Source of the DNA: Desulfonema magnum
GTDB lineage: Bacteria > Desulfobacterota > Desulfobacteria > Desulfobacterales > 4be13
Reading direction: 5' to 3'
Assembly (NCBI RefSeq): GCF_017377395.1
Contig: NZ_CP061800.1
Span: forward strand, 6,779,633-6,843,632
Length of the DNA stretch: 64,000 nucleotides
The notes beneath the pieces were generated by a model. It was given only the letters and a program-made list of their open reading frames with translations, was not told the DNA's origin and did no database searches. Position 1 is the first letter of the stretch, and every line of letters starts with the position of its first letter. This document shows, in pieces, positions 7,462 to 17,431 of the stretch. The position numbers and the translations under genes are program-made.

Positions 7462-7642
7462 AACTCGAAACTCGGAACTTGAAACTTGAAACTTGAAACT
7501 TGAAACTTGAAACTCGGAACTTGAAACTCGAAACTTGAAACTTGAAACTTGAAACTTGAAACTCGAAACTTGAAACTCGAAACTTGAAACTTGAAACTCG
7601 GAACTTGAAACTCGGAACTTGAAACTCGGAACTTGAAACTTG
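7443..7642. repeat. GAAACTT heptamer array
   Basis: About 28 tandem 7-bp units (GAAACTT with GAAACTC and GGAACTT/GGAACTC variants) begin inside the 3' end of the ThiF-like gene. Read on the plus strand, the CTTGAAACTTGA pattern places TGA in every frame. The opposite strand is open in all frames. Confidence 0.95.
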
Positions 7643-7676
7643 ATTGTCAGGCTTCAGGTTTCAGATTCAGGGATTA

Positions 7677-7942
7677 TATTTGCCGGACGGGATTTGAAAC
7701 CCCGTCCGGCAATGTCCGGCAATGCGGCAATGAGCAAATCCTGTCCTGCAAAGGGCAAACGAGCGTGCTTGAACAGTCCCGTAGGGACGGCATATTTGTA
7801 GCATAAGAGTCTCACCCCCGCCCGAGTCCCATAGGGACGGCATATCCGGCGTAAACATACCATCCCCGCGGGACTCGGAAACACGGACATATCACCTGCA
7901 AATAATATCGTCCCCATAGGGACTTTTCAAACACGCTCTTAG
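7677..7942. repeat. Palindromic repeat cluster with GAGCGTG..CACGCTC ends
   Basis: A CCGGACGGG..CCCCGTCCGG hairpin (7682-7711) is followed by two units carrying TAGGGACGGCATAT (near 7793 and 7834). GAGCGTGCTTGAACAGTCCC near 7759 pairs with the complement of GGGACTTTTCAAACACGCTC near 7938, so the block looks like a MITE with these ends. The same end sequence bounds the repeat block at 58030-58697. Confidence 0.7.
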
Positions 7943-7997
7943 GCATATAGCTGATAAGAATAAAATAATCCATAACTTTATGAAAGGAATGTGTCTG

Positions 7998-10900
7998 ATG
8001 AAAAAAACAGGGCAAATCCTCAAAAGTATGCAGTTCTGCCTTATGAGATTTATTTTTATTTTGGGGCTGGTTATTATTGTTGGCATGGGATGCAGCAGCA
8101 GTGATGATGGCGGTGATGATAATACCACCACTATGGACAACGATAAAGATGGGTACACAGTGGAACAGGGCGATTGTAATGACAATAATATTGGCATTCA
8201 CCCGGGTGCCAATGAAATATGCGGTGACGGCATTGATCAGGATTGTGATGGCAGTGATCTTGCTTGTGATCCTGATAATGACGGGGATGGTTACACTGTA
8301 AAACAGGGCGACTGTGACGACACCAGAGCCAGTGTCCATCCGAACGCTGATGAAATATGCGGTGACGGCATTGACCAGGATTGTAATGGCTATGATCTCC
8401 CTTGTGGTCCGGGGAGTGACATTGATAATGACGGGGATGGTTACACAGAAAAACAGGGCGATTGCAACGACAGTAACGCCGCTATTCACCCCGGGGCACA
8501 GGAAATCTCCGGAGATGGTATTGACCAGGATTGTGACGGAAAAGATCTGTCTGAAGATAAAAAATCGCCTGTGGCAAGATTCACGGCCACTCTGCCTGAA
8601 GATCAATATACCCCGCCATATGAGATAACTCTGGACGCATCCAAATCCTATGATCCTGATGGCAATATCGTCCAATATCAGTGGACAAGTTCACAGGAAC
8701 CAGGAAAAACCTGGGAAGGCAAAACACAGACATTGACAGTGCCAGATGCGGGAACTTATACGTTTACCCTTACAGTAACCGATAATGACGGTCTCCGGCA
8801 CACAGACGGGAACCAGGTAACAATAACGCCTTCCGGGCCAAATGTCGGCGGACCTTTTAAGGTAACAGAACTGATCCTTACAGCCGAATCTCCCCAAAGT
8901 GACTGTCAAAAACCGTCATCTGAAACTTCCTTTGATGATAATGACAAAAACATTACCGTCTGGGTCCATTATCTTAACTTTGAAGCTGGTAAGACGTATC
9001 AGTTTAAATGGTATGATCCGAATAATAATCTTGTTCACACAAGCGAAGAAAAAAAGCCGGAAACTGCTATTTCAAGCGGATGTTCATATGTCAGTGTTCC
9101 GTTGGCAGTTTTTCAGAAATACGGGGCAGGGGAGTGGCGTGTTGAATTTTATTACAATGGTCAGAACTATAAGGAAAAAAATTTTATCTTCAGTTCCGAG
9201 CATACAGGCTTTCAATTTGAACTGCTTGAATTCGTAGTCACTGCTGAAAAATCCCCGGATGATACTGCTGACCCTTCCGCGGATGAATGTGAAAAACCCG
9301 TACCTCAGACATCCTTTGGTGAGGATGACGCTCATATAAGCGTCTGGGCCTATTATCGTAATCTTGAAGGCGGCAAAGATTATGAATTCGTATGGTATGC
9401 TCCGAACAACGCACTGGCGCATAAAGACAAAGGTAAGCGTAATTATGATGTTATTGGCGGATGTTCATGGGGAAGCATTGAAAAAGATACACTTCAGACA
9501 CATGGCTCCGGCCAATGGCGGGTTGAATTTCATTATGATGGTCAGAAATATGATGAAAAATATTTTACCTTTAGTTCTGTCAAGCCGCCCGGGAAATTTG
9601 AGCCAACAGAATTTGTTCTGACAACAGCATCTCCGAACCAGGATGACTGTGAAACCCCTGCCGCCCAAACTGCTTTTGATGAAAATGATCCCCGGGTGAC
9701 AGCATGGGTTCGTTACCAGAATCCTGACAGCGGGGAAAAATCTTTCAGCTTCAAATGGTATAGTCCGGATGGGTCTCTTTCCCAGGAGAGTGCCGGAAAT
9801 TCATATCTGACCGGGGCTGGGGACGGATGTGTGGCAGGAAGTATTGAAACCGAAAGGCTGCGGTTATACAACCCGGGTCAGTGGACAGTTGAATTTTATT
9901 CTGATGATCAGAAGCATGGGGAAAAGACATTTACATTCACTTATACCATTGTCTTTGAGGCAGAGGAAATCTTGTTTACCACTGAACCCCCTGCGGACGG
10001 ATGCAAAAGACCCGCAACATCTGAAACGAATTTCAGTGAGAATGACGAAAACATTTTTACCTGGGTTCGTTATCATCATTTCGAAGCTGGCAAATCGTAT
10101 AAATTCGAGTGGTATGCTCCTGACGGAACGCTCGCCCAAACCAGTGATGCTGATGAGTCATATGATGTTTATGTCAGAGACGGATGCGTATGGAAAAGTA
10201 TTGATGCACAAAGGCTCCGGCAGTACGGTTCCGGCTGGTGGACGGTTAAATTCTGCTATGACGGACAGCCGTGCAAAGAAGATAAATTCTATTTTACCTC
10301 TGATAATCCGAATATGGAATTTGAAGTAAAGGAATTCCTTTTTACAACCGAATATTCACTGGGGGATGAATGTGAAACCCCGGAGATTCAGACCACTTCT
10401 TTTGATGATAATGATACCAAAGTGATCGCCTGGGTCCGTTATGCGTTTTTTGAAGAAGGAAAATCTTATGAATTCAAGTGGTATAGCCCTAATGGCACTC
10501 AGATAAATACGCCTGCGCCACATACCCCCGATACCCGTGACGGATGTGCTTTGTCCGAAATTCCCACAAACACACTTCTGGAACATGGCCCGGGCAAATG
10601 GACCGTTAAATTTTGCTACAATAATGATGAATATTGCAGGGAAAACCAGTTTGACTTTGTTTCCAATGCGGAATTTGAGATAACGGAATTCGTTTTTACA
10701 ACCGAATATGAAGACTCCGAAGCCAAATGTGAGCAGCCCACGCCAGAAACATCTTTCAATGATTTTGACGGCGATGATGGCGAGGTCATCGCCTGGGTCC
10801 GTTATCACAGATCAGAACCGGGAATGTCCTATGGCTTCAGGTGGTACAGCCCGGACGGGATTCTTGCTCAGACCGCTCAGAATCCGCCCAAAACTGGTGA

Positions 10901-11399
10901 AAGTCCAATGGGATGCTTATGGGAAAGTATTCCGATAAATAAACTCCGGCGATATAACTCAGGAACATGGCGTGTTGAATTTCTTTACAATAACCGGAAA
11001 TATGAGGAAAAATATTTTACCTTTGCTTCCCGTTATTCTGACACGGAATTTCAGGTAACCGAATTTGTTCTCACAAGTGAATATTCCTCGGAAAACAATT
11101 GTGAAACTCCGGAATCTGAGACTTTTTTCAGCGATAACAACGCCCAGGTCGTTGCCTGGATTTACTATCGCAACCTTGAAAAAGGCGTTCCATATGAATT
11201 CAGATGGTATAATCCCGCTGGTGTTAATGTTCAACCAGGTACAGCAAATCTAGGCTCGGACAAGGATATTCCCCGAGGGTGTACATATGTAAGTATTTTA
11301 AAAAGCACACTCAAAATCTATAAGCCGGGGAAATGGCATGTTGAGTTCTATTATAACGGCCAAAAAATATCGAAGAAAGATTTTGAGTTTCAATTTTGA
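7998..11399 (+). CDS. Large lipoprotein with MopE-type Ca-binding motifs, PKD domain and seven ~120-residue repeats
   Basis: Translation most likely starts at ATG 7998 (AAAGGA nine bases upstream), giving 1133 residues with a signal peptide ending in VGMGC (Cys32, imperfect lipobox). Next come three DxDxDGYT..QGDC(N/D)D motifs, each followed by EI(C/S)GDGIDQDC(D/N)G, the MopE/putative metal-binding motif that binds calcium. A PKD-like domain then spans about residues 190-280. The rest (about 285-1133) is seven copies of an unrecognised module. Each copy opens with an F..(T/E)E(F/I)..T motif, has one Cys near the start and one about 70 residues later, contains (F/Y)(E/K/R)(F/W)KWY-like and GxW(R/T)V(E/K)F segments, and ends in KxFxF. 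It is probably an exported, disulfide-stabilised surface protein; its function is unknown. Confidence 0.85.
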   Translation: MKKTGQILKSMQFCLMRFIFILGLVIIVGMGCSSSDDGGDDNTTTMDNDKDGYTVEQGDCNDNNIGIHPGANEICGDGIDQDCDGSDLACDPDNDGDGYTVKQGDCDDTRASVHPNADEICGDGIDQDCNGYDLPCGPGSDIDNDGDGYTEKQGDCNDSNAAIHPGAQEISGDGIDQDCDGKDLSEDKKSPVARFTATLPEDQYTPPYEITLDASKSYDPDGNIVQYQWTSSQEPGKTWEGKTQTLTVPDAGTYTFTLTVTDNDGLRHTDGNQVTITPSGPNVGGPFKVTELILTAESPQSDCQKPSSETSFDDNDKNITVWVHYLNFEAGKTYQFKWYDPNNNLVHTSEEKKPETAISSGCSYVSVPLAVFQKYGAGEWRVEFYYNGQNYKEKNFIFSSEHTGFQFELLEFVVTAEKSPDDTADPSADECEKPVPQTSFGEDDAHISVWAYYRNLEGGKDYEFVWYAPNNALAHKDKGKRNYDVIGGCSWGSIEKDTLQTHGSGQWRVEFHYDGQKYDEKYFTFSSVKPPGKFEPTEFVLTTASPNQDDCETPAAQTAFDENDPRVTAWVRYQNPDSGEKSFSFKWYSPDGSLSQESAGNSYLTGAGDGCVAGSIETERLRLYNPGQWTVEFYSDDQKHGEKTFTFTYTIVFEAEEILFTTEPPADGCKRPATSETNFSENDENIFTWVRYHHFEAGKSYKFEWYAPDGTLAQTSDADESYDVYVRDGCVWKSIDAQRLRQYGSGWWTVKFCYDGQPCKEDKFYFTSDNPNMEFEVKEFLFTTEYSLGDECETPEIQTTSFDDNDTKVIAWVRYAFFEEGKSYEFKWYSPNGTQINTPAPHTPDTRDGCALSEIPTNTLLEHGPGKWTVKFCYNNDEYCRENQFDFVSNAEFEITEFVFTTEYEDSEAKCEQPTPETSFNDFDGDDGEVIAWVRYHRSEPGMSYGFRWYSPDGILAQTAQNPPKTGESPMGCLWESIPINKLRRYNSGTWRVEFLYNNRKYEEKYFTFASRYSDTEFQVTEFVLTSEYSSENNCETPESETFFSDNNAQVVAWIYYRNLEKGVPYEFRWYNPAGVNVQPGTANLGSDKDIPRGCTYVSILKSTLKIYKPGKWHVEFYYNGQKISKKDFEFQF

Positions 11400-11401
11400 A
11401 A

Positions 11402-11718
11402 TATTTGAGATTTGGGATTTGGGATTTGGGATTTGGGATTTGAGATTTGAAATTCGAAGCCCGATAACAAAGTTTCAAGTTTCAAATTTCAAGTTTCGAG
11501 TTTCAAATTTCAAGTTTCGAGTTTCAAGTTTCGAGTTTCAAATTTCAAGTTTCGAGTTTCAAGTTTCGAGTTTCAAGTTCCGAGTTTCAAGTTCCGAGTT
11601 TCAAGTTTCAAGTTTCAAGTTTCAAGTTTCGAGTTTCGAGTTTCAAGTTTCAAGTTTCGAGTTTCAAGTTTCAAGTTTCAAGTTTCAAGTTTCAAGTTTC
11701 AAGTTTCGAGTTTCAAAC
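11402..11718. repeat. GGGATTT array followed by GTTTCAA/GTTTCGA heptamer array
   Basis: Five GGGATTT units are followed by about 35 GTTTCAA, GTTTCGA and GTTCCGA units running directly up to the start codon of the ATPase gene. In this orientation every frame is open, encoding a VSSFKFQ-type heptapeptide, so frames from both neighbours extend through it. Confidence 0.95.
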
Positions 11719-13266
11719 ATGACAAAATTTTTTAATACAACAGGCCCTTGCAGGCCGGAGATACATTATATGGCTGATCCTCTGTCGCGGCTTCCGATGG
11801 TACGGGAACTGATTGAGGATCAGCATTATTTTGTATTACACGGGCCCCGTCGAACAGGAAAAACCACATATCTTTATGCCCTGATGAACCAGCTCAGTCA
11901 GGAGGGAAAGTATTCCGCGCTTACGGTAAATATCCAGCCTGCGGCCAGCGTTCAGAACCCGACCCGCGCCATGATAATGGTGGCAGATGCTATCTGCAAT
12001 AAAGCCAGGCGTCATCTCCCTGAAAAAGAGTGGCCGGAACCTGTTGAGAATCTGGATCAGGACATGCTCGCCCGGGGCCAGTTACAGCGATATCTGAACT
12101 TGTGGGCGGAAAAAAATCCCAAACCCGTGGTCCTGTTTATAGACGAAGCAGATTCCCTGCCGGATGAACTGTTTTTAGCCCTTTTACGTCAGTTGCGTGC
12201 CGGGTTTGAAGATCGGCCCCATGGCTTTCCTCACTCCGTGGCTTTGGCGGGTCTGAGACTTGGGATCAATGCTTTGCTCAATATAAAAACACCATCACTT
12301 CTGCTGGATGCTTTTACGCTATCGGAGACAGATGCTCTCCTAAATCAGCATACCGCTGAAACAGGACAAATTTTCACCAGGGAAGCTATAAACGAAATAT
12401 TCCGTCTCACCCGGGGCCAGCCCTGGCTCACCAATACCCTTGTCAGAGAGACCATTACTGAAATTCTCAAAAATGACTTCACCAAGGAAATCACACCCGC
12501 CCATGTTGCCCGGGCCAGAAAAGCACTGGTCCGAGAGCGGAAGACCCATTTGGACAATCTGATTGGCAAATTAAAAGAATCTCCTGTGAAAAATGTCACG
12601 GAAGCACTTATCAGCGGAGAATTTTTGCAGTCTGACCGGCTCGAAGACCTGACATATCTTCAGGATTTCGGGCTTGTTACCAGAGAACTTCCTATAAAGT
12701 TTGCCAATCCCATCTATACGGAAATTATCCCCGAGGCATTAAGTTACTGCTGGAAGGTTTCTTTTAGTCAGGAACTTGTTTATGAAAAAAAATACATAAA
12801 AAACGGGTTATTAGATATAGATTCCCTGATCTCGGCTTTTCAGGAGTTTTACCGCCATCATTCTGAAATATGGCTTGAAAGGTTTGAGTTCTGTGAAATT
12901 GGCAGACAGCTGTTGTTCATTGCCTTTCTTCAAAGAATTGTGGGAACAGAAGCCATGTTTGAATATGAAATGGAACTGGGCAGCAGACACCTCAGCTTAC
13001 TCCTGGAATTCGCTTCCGAACGGTTTGCCATGGAACTCAAGTTACAGAGAAACCGTTATTCAGAAGATGAAGGGCTGAAAGAGATTGTCCGTTATCTGAA
13101 TCGCATAGGCATGGATCAGGGCTATCTTATTTTATTTGAGACCAACTCGCAAATCCCATGGGAAGAATGTACTTACCGCTTAGACTCTCAGATTCCCTGG
13201 GAAAAGCGCATCTATCGGAAAGAGATAACGCACGAAGGGAAAAAAATTATTTTTGTAGGAATGTAG
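11719..13266 (+). CDS. AAA-type ATPase with C-terminal PD-(D/E)XK-like region
   Basis: ATG 11719 gives 515 residues; the frame is open upstream only through the heptamer array, which I exclude. Walker A GPRRTGKTT lies at about residues 42-50 and Walker B VVLFIDEAD at about 137-145. The C-terminus contains ERFAMELKLQRN, followed by DEGLKEIVRYLNRIGMDQGY. This is the pattern of the nuclease-like domain fused to such ATPases (AAA_14/DUF4143-like and PDDEXK_9 families). The expected RxDL acidic residue before ELK is replaced by RHLSLL, so catalysis is doubtful. These proteins are common in repeat-rich genomes and their role is not established. No Shine-Dalgarno is visible because the array abuts the start. 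Confidence 0.8.
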   Translation: MTKFFNTTGPCRPEIHYMADPLSRLPMVRELIEDQHYFVLHGPRRTGKTTYLYALMNQLSQEGKYSALTVNIQPAASVQNPTRAMIMVADAICNKARRHLPEKEWPEPVENLDQDMLARGQLQRYLNLWAEKNPKPVVLFIDEADSLPDELFLALLRQLRAGFEDRPHGFPHSVALAGLRLGINALLNIKTPSLLLDAFTLSETDALLNQHTAETGQIFTREAINEIFRLTRGQPWLTNTLVRETITEILKNDFTKEITPAHVARARKALVRERKTHLDNLIGKLKESPVKNVTEALISGEFLQSDRLEDLTYLQDFGLVTRELPIKFANPIYTEIIPEALSYCWKVSFSQELVYEKKYIKNGLLDIDSLISAFQEFYRHHSEIWLERFEFCEIGRQLLFIAFLQRIVGTEAMFEYEMELGSRHLSLLLEFASERFAMELKLQRNRYSEDEGLKEIVRYLNRIGMDQGYLILFETNSQIPWEECTYRLDSQIPWEKRIYRKEITHEGKKIIFVGM

Positions 13267-13280
13267 GGAGGAAATGGGAC

Positions 13281-13320
13281 CGCCGAGGTTTTCAAAACCT
13301 CGGCGGTCTTCGGCGGTCTG
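13281..13320. terminator. GACCGCCGAGG hairpin downstream of the ATPase gene
   Basis: GACCGCCGAGGTTTTCAAAA pairs with its exact complement ending CCTCGGCGGTC, followed by a second TTCGGCGGTC. A related hairpin (GACCTCCGAGG) is at 53865-53895 and a degenerate one lies near 40170. It can end transcription from either side. Confidence 0.65.
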
Positions 13321-13357
13321 AAAAAAGAGTATGCAAATTTCCATTGCCCTTCCTATG

Positions 13358-13448
13358 ACTCGATAATCAAGTTTTTGACCCGGATCGAATAAAAAGTCTG
13401 TCATTCCTGCTTTCGCAGGAATGACAGAAAAAAACTGGATTATCGAGT
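13358..13448. mobile_element. MITE-A copy 1 (ACTCGATAATCA ends)
   Basis: The 91-bp element starts ACTCGATAATCAAGTTTTTG and ends with the near-complement GGATTATCGAGT. Its core is the palindrome TGTCATTCCTGC..GCAGGAATGACA. Six copies occur in the window (21507, 43059, 48646, 51813 and 62756 are the other starts). Confidence 0.8.
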
Positions 13449-13552
13449 ATGAGTGTATCCAGTAAAAGTAATATCTTTTATCATTGCCTTCGGTATTCGC
13501 TGTCTGGTCGCATAAGGTGGCAACTTGTTTTATTTTATAATCTTTTTGTAAT

Positions 13553-14440
13553 TCACCGGATGGAATTCCGCCTCTCCTCATTTTTCTTGTCAAATTCAAT
13601 CCATGCGTCTTTGTTTTTTCTGACAACATTCTCAAGGCGGCTTATTGCCCACTCATTATATTTTGATTCAAGTTCACAGCCCATCCATTTTCTGCCAAGC
13701 TGTTCCGCTACAACCAGAGTCGTTCCCGACCCGGAAAACGGATCCAGCACCACATCTCCCTCATCAGAAGATGCGAGAACCAGTTTTCTTAAGAGTTCCT
13801 CCGGTTTCTGAGTGGGATGCGGAGTCTTCTCACCCATTCCGTTGCAGGTCGTGGGGATTTCAATCACATCTTTGGGTTTTGCGCCTTTCGGGTGCGGAGT
13901 CCAGATATCTTTTCTTTTGCCATTGTTTCCGTACTGACTGGTAACCGCCTGGGGATGCGAGGGATATTTCAAGGTGTGCTTTCCGTAGGGAATTCTCACA
14001 TCGTCAATATTAAACGTAAATTTCCGAGCTTTTCTCAGATGAAGAATGCTTTCATGGGAACGGCCCCAGTCTTTCCCCAGATTTGCCTTATTTTTATAAT
14101 GCCAGATCAGCCATCTGCACCCTTTGAAATACCTCATGGACGGATGCTTCAGATCCGCCAGTATTTCTGTAAAACCGCAAATATAAAGAGTTCCTGTCTT
14201 TGTCAGAATTCTTGACGCCTCTTTAATCCACTGCATTGACCATCTGATATATTTTTCCTGATTCTCAAATTTGTCCCAGTCTGCTTTTTTAATATTATAC
14301 GGAGGATCAGCAAAAATCAGAACCGCACTTTCCGACGCCAGAGACCTCAGCCATTCGGTGCTGTCTCCCTGGAAAAGCGTTCCGTTTTTTTGTTCGTGGA
14401 TGAGACAGAAAGATTTTCTTTTATAATTCTTGCTGTTCAC
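13553..14440 (-). CDS. Site-specific DNA methyltransferase (beta-class, DPPY)
   Basis: The 295-residue enzyme has the catalytic motif IV DPPY at residues 45-48 and motif I as DPFSGSGTT near residue 240, followed by a WMGCELE motif. The order IV, target-recognition region, I is that of beta-class amino-methyltransferases; DPPY favours N6-adenine, though N4-cytosine cannot be excluded. HPTQKPEELL just before motif I is typical. Translation would start at GTG 14440, with no clear ribosome site. No restriction endonuclease gene is visible on either side, where only repeats and unrelated genes occur, so it appears to be an orphan methylase or the remains of a restriction system. Confidence 0.88.
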   Translation of the reverse strand: MNSKNYKRKSFCLIHEQKNGTLFQGDSTEWLRSLASESAVLIFADPPYNIKKADWDKFENQEKYIRWSMQWIKEASRILTKTGTLYICGFTEILADLKHPSMRYFKGCRWLIWHYKNKANLGKDWGRSHESILHLRKARKFTFNIDDVRIPYGKHTLKYPSHPQAVTSQYGNNGKRKDIWTPHPKGAKPKDVIEIPTTCNGMGEKTPHPTQKPEELLRKLVLASSDEGDVVLDPFSGSGTTLVVAEQLGRKWMGCELESKYNEWAISRLENVVRKNKDAWIEFDKKNEERRNSIR

Positions 14441-14464
14441 AATTATAAAAAGTGTCAGGTGTCA

Positions 14465-14551
14465 AGTGGTGTCCTAAAACTGGACCTGAGCCGATATTTC
14501 CTAAATTGATTCAAATGGTTAAAATTTTTAGCTCCTGTTTTGAAACACTAG
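14465..14551. repeat. Short inverted-repeat element, copy 1
   Basis: The ends GGTGTCCTAAAACTGGACCT and AGCTCCTGTTTTGAAACACT are imperfect complements around ATTGATTCAAATGGTTAAAA. A second copy with the same core lies at 22313-22402 after tRNA-Ala. Confidence 0.75.
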
Positions 14552-14556
14552 CTAAA

Positions 14557-14790
14557 AAGTGTTAGGTGTTAGGTGGGGTGATGAAAATGTTTCTAAGACT
14601 CTGAAAAAGCTGATCCCGTTTTTGTTCCCCTAAATTTTTTAACTCTCTGATTTTTAAGTCATAAAAATTTTTCGGAATAAAAATGGAATCGCAATTATCC
14701 GCCCGGTTTGTGACATTTTCATCACCCCAGGTGTTAGGTATAATTAAAATACCAGAGTTTTCCTAACACCTAACACCTAACACTTAAAAA
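14557..14790. repeat. TTAGGTG/CACCTAA heptamer pieces and AT-rich spacer
   Basis: AGTGTTAGGTGTTAGGTGG near 14560 and AGGTGTTAGG plus CCTAACACCTAACACCTAAC near 14728-14785 are short arrays of the TTAGGTG unit in opposite orientations. No gene is seen between the polyprenyl synthase and the methyltransferase. Confidence 0.75.
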
Positions 14791-14793
14791 AAA

Positions 14794-15770
14794 CTATTCT
14801 TTTCTGTTCAGCGCATAGTCAGCGATATGTAGCAGAATGTCTTTTGTTTTTGAATCACCAAACACCGAAAGGGCTTGTTTTGCGTTTTCAATGTGCTTTG
14901 CCGCCACCTGCTCCGCATACACAAGTCCCCCGTATTTTTTTAACATTTCCACCAGGGTCTCAAAATCCTGAACAGAAAAATTTTCATTTTTTATTATATT
15001 TTCCATGGAGATGCGATGTTCAGGAGCAGCCGCTTTCATGGAACAGATCACTGGCAGCGTCAGTTTTCCTTCTCTCAGGTCAGCCCCGAGTTCCTTTCCC
15101 AGAGATTTGGTATCTGCTGTATAATCAAGAAGATCATCTGCGATCTGAAAAGCAATCCCTAAATTAAGGCCGTAAGTTGAAAGCGCCTCTTCCTCTTCCG
15201 GAGATGCATCTGCCATTACCGCCCCCACACGACATGTTCCCTGGATAAGCATAGCCGTTTTTCTTTGAATAATTTCCATGTACTCAGCTTCTGAAAGATC
15301 AGGATTTCCTTTTCTCATCAGTTGCTGGATTTCTCCCTGGGACATATTCTCAGTGACATCCGCTATGATTTTGATGATTTTCAGATACCCTGTTTCAGTT
15401 CCGATGGAAAGGGAACGCGCAAGCAGAAAGTCTCCCACAAGAACCGCTATGGAATTCCCCCATACAGAATGAGCAACAGGTTTTCCCCGGCGTAATGTCG
15501 CACTGTCTATAAGATCATCATGCAGAAGAGTGGCTGCGTGCAGATATTCAAAAACAATGGAAAAAGTCTTGACGTAATCGTCGCCATAACCGCAGATTCT
15601 CGATGAAAGCACCAGCAGCAGGGGTCTCAGTCGCTTACCACCGCTGAACAGTATGTGACTGGCGACCTGACGCACCACATCAATATGGGGACCTAAATTT
15701 TCCTGAAGAGCAGTTTCAATATCTCTGAGGTCATCTTTCACTTCATCAAGGAGCTTATGCTTCAGATTGC

Positions 15771-15774
<4 letters not shown>
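14794..15774 (-). CDS. ispB: Trans-polyprenyl diphosphate synthase (IspB/HepT type)
   Basis: The 326-residue protein carries GGKRLRP, the first aspartate-rich motif DDLID (followed by RRGKP), and the second motif DDLLD after FQIA. It adds isopentenyl diphosphate units to an allylic primer to make the isoprenoid tail of a quinone, probably menaquinone in a sulfate reducer. Chain length cannot be read with certainty; the residues before DDLID (AATLLH) leave room for long products. Its start overlaps the rimO stop by four bases, so the two are translationally coupled. A quinone-tail role fits the cytochrome bd genes in the window. Confidence 0.92.
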
Positions 15775-17258
<1,484 letters not shown>

Positions 17259-17431
17259 TGATTATTTTCTAAATTTTCTCAAAGACCTTTGAAGTTAAAA
17301 AAAACGACAAGGTCTGAATATAATGTTTCCTGAAAAATTTTCAAGGATTTTAATAACAGCCATGGCCCTTTGGCCACAAGCAAATATAAACTTTAAGCGT
17401 TTTTCCTGACACTTAATACCTGACACGGTCG

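Noticed and set aside
7443..7642. Possible CRISPR array
   Set aside because: Units are contiguous 7-mers without unique spacers, and no cas genes occur in the window.
11338..11718. Long N-terminal extension of the ATPase frame through the heptamer array
   Set aside because: The extension is only array sequence plus the overlapping end of the previous gene; all frames are open there because GTTTCAA repeats contain no stops in this orientation.
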